Shown: in pieces, positions 60,791 through 64,000 of the stretch
Layout of the letters: each line of letters begins with the position of its first letter
How positions within the stretch are numbered: position 1 is the first letter of the stretch
DNA from: Paraburkholderia dinghuensis
GTDB taxonomy: Bacteria; Pseudomonadota; Gammaproteobacteria; Burkholderiales; Burkholderiaceae
Assembly (NCBI RefSeq): GCF_003837865.1
Contig: NZ_RQIS01000011.1
Coordinates: 199,755-263,754 of the forward strand
DNA: 64,000 nt
Reading direction: 5' to 3'
Program-made: the position numbers and the translations under genes
Notes under the pieces: model-generated
Databases searched by the model: none
What the model was told of the DNA's origin: nothing
Seen by the model: the letters and a program-made list of their open reading frames with translations, nothing else

Positions 60791-62140
60791 ATGAACACTC
60801 AAATTAGCGCGGATTCGCGCATCGAAATCGAGCGCGTTTTCAATGCGCAGCGAGCCAACCGCGTCTCATTGAAAGCGTCGACCGCTGCACAGCGCAGGGC
60901 GCGTCTTCAGAAGTTGCGCGACGCGATCGTCGCGCACGCTGACGAGATCGACGAAGCGCTCTACGTCGATTTGCGCAAGCCGCGCATGGGTCCCCAGCAT
61001 TTTGAAATTACATCCGTGCTTGAGGAGATCGATGCAGCGCTGCATGGCGTCGAAGAGTGGATGCAGGATACGGAGGTGACGCCGTCCCCGCATTTCAAGG
61101 GCAACAGAACATACATCATGTACGAGCCACGTGGCGTCGTACTTCTGCTGGGTCCGTGGAATTTCCCCTTTTCGCTGGTGTTCTCTCCGTTAGTGCCAAT
61201 CGTTGCGGCTGGCAATGCCTGCATCGTCAAGCCCAACGAGATGCAGCCCAGAACCAGTGCGGTGACGGCGAAGATTATTCGAGAAGTATTTGATCCGTCC
61301 GAGGTGGCGGTTTTCGAGGGAGGAGTGCCTCTCGCCGAGGCTCTGCTCGACCTGCCGTTCGATCACATCTTCTTTACGGGAAGTCCCGCGGTGGGCAAAC
61401 GGGTAATGGCCGCGGCGTCAAAGCACCTCACCACTGTGACGCTCGAACTAGGCGGCAAGTGCCCGGCCATCGTCGACCGCGGCGTTGACCTTGCCAAGAC
61501 TGTTGCCATGGTGGTCGCCGCCCGGTTTCGCAATGCCGGTCAACTGTGTCTATCCGTGGATCACGTCTGGGTGCCTGAAGAGCTGCGCGATCCATTCATA
61601 CAGATTGCGAAAGCGGTAATCGACCAGATGTTCCGTGTCGACGGCAAGCTGGTACCGGAGCGGCTTGCTCGCATCGTCGATCAGCGGAATTTCGAACGGG
61701 TGAATGGGTACGTTAGCGATGCTATCGCGCGTGGCGCGAGCGTTGTGATCGGTGGGGAAGTCGATGCGGCGGACCGCACGATACACCCCACTGTGCTGGT
61801 CGACGTGCCGCTGGATGCGCGCATCATGCACGAAGAGATCTTCGGGCCGATTCTGCCGGTTCTTACGTACCGGTCTCTCGATGAGGTGACCGAGCACGTG
61901 GACGCCACGGGCAAACCACTGGCTATGTATGTTTTCAGCCCGGATCAGGGCTTCATCGACCAGGTTCTGCTGTATTCGTCGTCAGGCGGCGTGACCGTCA
62001 ACGGCGTCATGATGCACTACGCCGAATCGCGTCTGCCATTCGGCGGGGTGAATGGCAGCGGGATCGGACGCTACAAGGGCATCTACGGTTTCAGGGAATT
62101 GTCTAACGCGCGCTCGATTTTTGTGCAGAAAACGGGTTGA
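60791..62140 (+). CDS. aldehyde dehydrogenase, class 3/coniferyl-aldehyde type
   Basis: A 449-residue aldehyde dehydrogenase with AGAGGAA ahead of ATG 60791. LLGPWNFPFSLVFSPLVPIVAAGNACIVKPNE, FFTGSPAVGKRVM, TLELGGKCPAIV (catalytic Glu) and FRNAGQLCLSVDHVWVP (nucleophilic Cys) are intact. The short length without N-terminal extension and the C-terminal hydrophobicity pattern fit the ALDH3/coniferyl-aldehyde group. In bile-acid degradation an aldehyde dehydrogenase (Sad) follows the aldolase (Sal1); the same order of steps fits here but the substrate is not known. Confidence 0.93.
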   Translation: MNTQISADSRIEIERVFNAQRANRVSLKASTAAQRRARLQKLRDAIVAHADEIDEALYVDLRKPRMGPQHFEITSVLEEIDAALHGVEEWMQDTEVTPSPHFKGNRTYIMYEPRGVVLLLGPWNFPFSLVFSPLVPIVAAGNACIVKPNEMQPRTSAVTAKIIREVFDPSEVAVFEGGVPLAEALLDLPFDHIFFTGSPAVGKRVMAAASKHLTTVTLELGGKCPAIVDRGVDLAKTVAMVVAARFRNAGQLCLSVDHVWVPEELRDPFIQIAKAVIDQMFRVDGKLVPERLARIVDQRNFERVNGYVSDAIARGASVVIGGEVDAADRTIHPTVLVDVPLDARIMHEEIFGPILPVLTYRSLDEVTEHVDATGKPLAMYVFSPDQGFIDQVLLYSSSGGVTVNGVMMHYAESRLPFGGVNGSGIGRYKGIYGFRELSNARSIFVQKTG

Positions 62141-62322
62141 CGTAGATCCGGGCAAAGTCGATCCCGGATTCGGTGGGCGAGTTGGCTCAAACCGCGCTGT
62201 TGCGAGTCAGCGTGCCCACCTTCGCTTCCGGCAATGTGGGCATCGTTGTGTCGGCGATCCGGCAGCAGCGTTGAGAATATCGGGGCAGTCGCGCTTTGTT
62301 GCGCGGCTGCTCGCGTTTCATA

Positions 62323-63339
62323 TCAGGCCTGGTTTAACGCATCGAACATCATTGGCACCTCGGCGAGCGCGCGCAATGCGTCGTTCAGATGGGTGCAGCC
62401 GAGTGTCTTCGGTAGATGTTCGAGCACGGCGGAGCGGAGGTCGCGCAGCGGAACGCCGAGCAGCCGGTCGGTGTTTTGCACGGCCGACGGGCATTCCGGG
62501 AACGGCAGGATGCGTGGCGTGGCGTGCACACGCGTTAGCGTTAGGGACGGTAAATCGGCAACGACGTCGAGGCTGTACTCATGGACGGCCTTACGTGTGC
62601 CCGAGGGGGTGCTGGCGCTGTCTTGAAACATTGCGTCGATGCGAAGCTGATCGCCATCGCACCACACGTCGATGCGTCGCGAGCGACGCATCGACATGCC
62701 TTTGAATGCCGGCAGTTCGTGCCAACCGAGGGGATCCGCCGGATTGGGAAGTGGCACCACGTCCGCGCTATTCTGTTGCGCGCCAGAATTGTCCTGCAGC
62801 GCTGTCGATCCGGGTCGAAAGCCGATGCAGACCCCTTCCATTCGTGCGATGCGCCTTGCTCTCTTAGCAGGGTCGAGAATGAGCGGTACCTCGGCAGTCG
62901 TTTTTCCTGTCGTGGACCAGTGCTGCCATGCCCAGGGCGCAACGAGGCTCACGCCGGCGAAGTCGTCGATCAGCAGATACAGCGCGCTGCCGGCTGCATG
63001 CTCTTCTGGGAGCGCATCGTCGATTGCCGTCCGCAGATTACCGCCGCCACGCGCACCGATGAGTTGCTGAAGCCCAGGGCGTTCGGGCTGGCTTGCGATC
63101 GTCTGGATCGTGCGGTCGGCGGATAGCGTCGCTTGCACCCGATCCCACGCCAGCACACGTGCGATACCGGTATCCGCGGGAGTCAGCAGATCGCGAGCGC
63201 GTGCATCGAAACTCATGGATTGCCTGTCGTCGCCGGGCCAACTGGCATCGATGGTTGAGGTGCGACGCACCGAGCCCGGGCGACGCGGAGGCGCGAATCC
63301 GCCCGACGTTCGTGGAGCTGGAGGCAGGGAGATGGGCAT
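62323..63339 (-). CDS. DUF2889 family protein, copy 2
   Basis: A 338-residue protein; ATG 63339 with AGGA nearby. The N-terminal 170 residues are unlike anything I know (proline-rich start, then ALYLLIDDFAGVSLVAPWAWQHW). The C-terminal 120 residues are DUF2889-like: MRRSRRIDVWCDGDQLRIDAMFQD, VHEYSLDVVADLP, LPFPECPSAVQNTDRLLGVPLRDLR and LGCTHLNDALRAL with the conserved Cys-Thr-His. No signal peptide. It lies convergent to the aldehyde dehydrogenase and shares the family with the gene at 14081. Confidence 0.72.
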   Translation of the reverse strand: MPISLPPAPRTSGGFAPPRRPGSVRRTSTIDASWPGDDRQSMSFDARARDLLTPADTGIARVLAWDRVQATLSADRTIQTIASQPERPGLQQLIGARGGGNLRTAIDDALPEEHAAGSALYLLIDDFAGVSLVAPWAWQHWSTTGKTTAEVPLILDPAKRARRIARMEGVCIGFRPGSTALQDNSGAQQNSADVVPLPNPADPLGWHELPAFKGMSMRRSRRIDVWCDGDQLRIDAMFQDSASTPSGTRKAVHEYSLDVVADLPSLTLTRVHATPRILPFPECPSAVQNTDRLLGVPLRDLRSAVLEHLPKTLGCTHLNDALRALAEVPMMFDALNQA

Positions 63340-63894
63340 AGGGAAATCCTGTTGTCGTACGCGGAATGTGTGGCTTGCCGCGATAACAGTGTCTGGTTCT
63401 GTCGCCCGGATCGCTGAGCCTTGGGCTCGACGGGATTCAGAAACGCATGCAGTTGGCTGGTGTTTTCCAGCAAGTCTTGCTAATGCGGTCGTGTGGCAGG
63501 AGTTTATCAAAAATACGCAATGATTCGTATGATTGTATTCATTAACATATATAGTAAATATTGCCTGTACTGAAATGCGACTACTATGGATTCGGTTCGC
63601 CCCGGGTTGAAATGATCCTCGAGTGGAGACAGGACGAGTCAGACGAACGCAATGAAGTGGATTGCGATGTCGTTCTGAAAGGGGGGCAGCGGGAACCGTC
63701 GTTTTGCCACAAATAATGGCTTCTGGTGTTCCGAGTACAGGCGGTAGGCAGGACAACAATGACGCGCTAGCTGCAGCGAGGTAACTGGAGGGAGTGAATG
63801 GGTGCTCTTCGCCTGGTCAGCACATCTGCTTTGCCGTAGCAAAGGACACCCCTCCAATCCTCTTACTGCGCGGATGACCTCCGTTCCATGGGAA
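63340..63894. other. intergenic region, AT-rich, with element site 9
   Basis: A 555-bp gap between the second DUF2889 gene and the c-type cytochrome, both on the minus strand. The part at 63500-63560 is AT-rich and holds element site 9. The rest shows no convincing gene; short open frames such as 63639-63857 lack ribosome sites and family features. Confidence 0.5.
63518..63535 (+). promoter_or_regulatory. TAATGAT-N7-ATTA element, site 9 (weak)
   Basis: CAATGAT, seven bases, ATTG: two mismatches to the consensus. It lies about 180 bp before the second DUF2889 gene (minus strand), the same kind of position as site 3 by the first DUF2889 gene. Confidence 0.35.
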
Positions 63895-64000
63895 TTAATG
63901 CTGACTGAGAATGTAGTCGATCAGTTCTTTGGCCTCCGCTTCGTTCACTGGAACACGAGCGGAATCCGGTGGCATCTTGACGTCACCCCAGTGGTAGGGG
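63895..64000 (-). CDS. c-type cytochrome, C-terminal end only
   Basis: The last 34 codons of a minus-strand gene that continues beyond the window. The reading YHWGDVKMPPDSARVPVNEA followed by EAKELIDYILSQ is the C-terminal end of a class I cytochrome c: the methionine of KMPP is the likely sixth haem ligand, and the last helix is typical (c551/c8 kind). The CxxCH part is outside the window. Such small cytochromes often accept electrons from quinoprotein alcohol dehydrogenases, but no partner can be seen here. Confidence 0.75.
   Translation of the reverse strand, partial: PYHWGDVKMPPDSARVPVNEAEAKELIDYILSQH

Noticed and set aside
63639..63857. 72-codon minus-strand open frame before the second DUF2889 gene
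   Set aside because: Low-information sequence without ribosome site or family; kept only as part of the intergenic note.
1..64000. CRISPR array, tRNA or rRNA genes
   Set aside because: I looked for regularly spaced direct repeats and for tRNA-like cloverleaf ends (GTTCRANNC with CCA-type acceptor) and saw none. A tRNA-scan and CRISPR finder would settle it.

Overview
The window is high-GC DNA (60-65% by eye) from a betaproteobacterium, most likely Burkholderiales of the Paraburkholderia/Caballeronia/Cupriavidus kind. The family mix supports this: DUF1302/DUF1329 envelope proteins, FCD-type GntR regulators, DUF2889 proteins and an IS1182-type transposase remnant. Nearly every gene acts on acyl-CoA thioesters, so this looks like a large catabolic island for a hydrophobic carboxylic-acid substrate. 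No ring-hydroxylating oxygenase lies in the window, and the substrate cannot be read from the sequence.

Layout. 1-9744 (+): a fused beta-alpha acyl-CoA dehydrogenase (5' end outside the window), then an envelope module of DUF1329, DUF1302 barrel, YCF48-like propeller and RND/MMPL transporter, with an IS1182 scar between the first two. 9798-19449: a GntR regulator, enoyl-CoA hydratase, NDP-forming acyl-CoA synthetase, first DUF2889 protein, then a thiolase-AraC-MFS operon and a crotonase. 19650-25407 (+): thiolase, FadB-like multifunctional protein and a split two-subunit acyl-CoA dehydrogenase. 25457-31813: a flavin reductase-MarR fusion diverging from an SDR, thiolase, FadB-like protein and crotonase. 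31942-35016 (+): a PaaK-like CoA ligase, an unrecognised 229-residue protein and a zinc alcohol dehydrogenase. 35093-41117: thioesterases, MaoC hydratase and two AMP-forming CoA ligases. 41104-49321 (-): an eight-gene operon of two crotonases, two acyl-CoA dehydrogenases, a CoA ligase, both ETF subunits and an NMO-type flavin oxidoreductase. 49694-54949: chemoreceptor, second GntR regulator, panC and gene debris. 54950-62140: an acyl-CoA-synthetase-like protein lacking key lysines and an amidohydrolase (-), diverging from a thiolase-like/DUF35 pair, alcohol dehydrogenase and aldehyde dehydrogenase (+). 62323-64000 (-): second DUF2889 protein and the C-terminus of a c-type cytochrome.

How the parts could work together (inference): the envelope module moves a greasy substrate across the cell wall; alcohol and aldehyde dehydrogenases make acids; CoA ligases activate them; acyl-CoA dehydrogenases feed electrons to the local ETF; crotonases, FadB-like proteins and thiolases run beta-oxidation. 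The thiolase-like/DUF35 pair may cleave by retro-aldol chemistry and the aldehyde dehydrogenase would take the aldehyde. Fused and split two-part acyl-CoA dehydrogenases, a thiolase-like/DUF35 pair and an aldehyde dehydrogenase together resemble steroid or bile-acid side-chain degradation, but other alicyclic or isoprenoid acids fit as well.

Regulation: an 18-bp element, TAATGAT-N7-ATTA, occurs in nine intergenic regions before most transcription units. A second element around GATACC occurs upstream of units that mostly lack the first. Two FCD GntR regulators and one AraC regulator are encoded locally.
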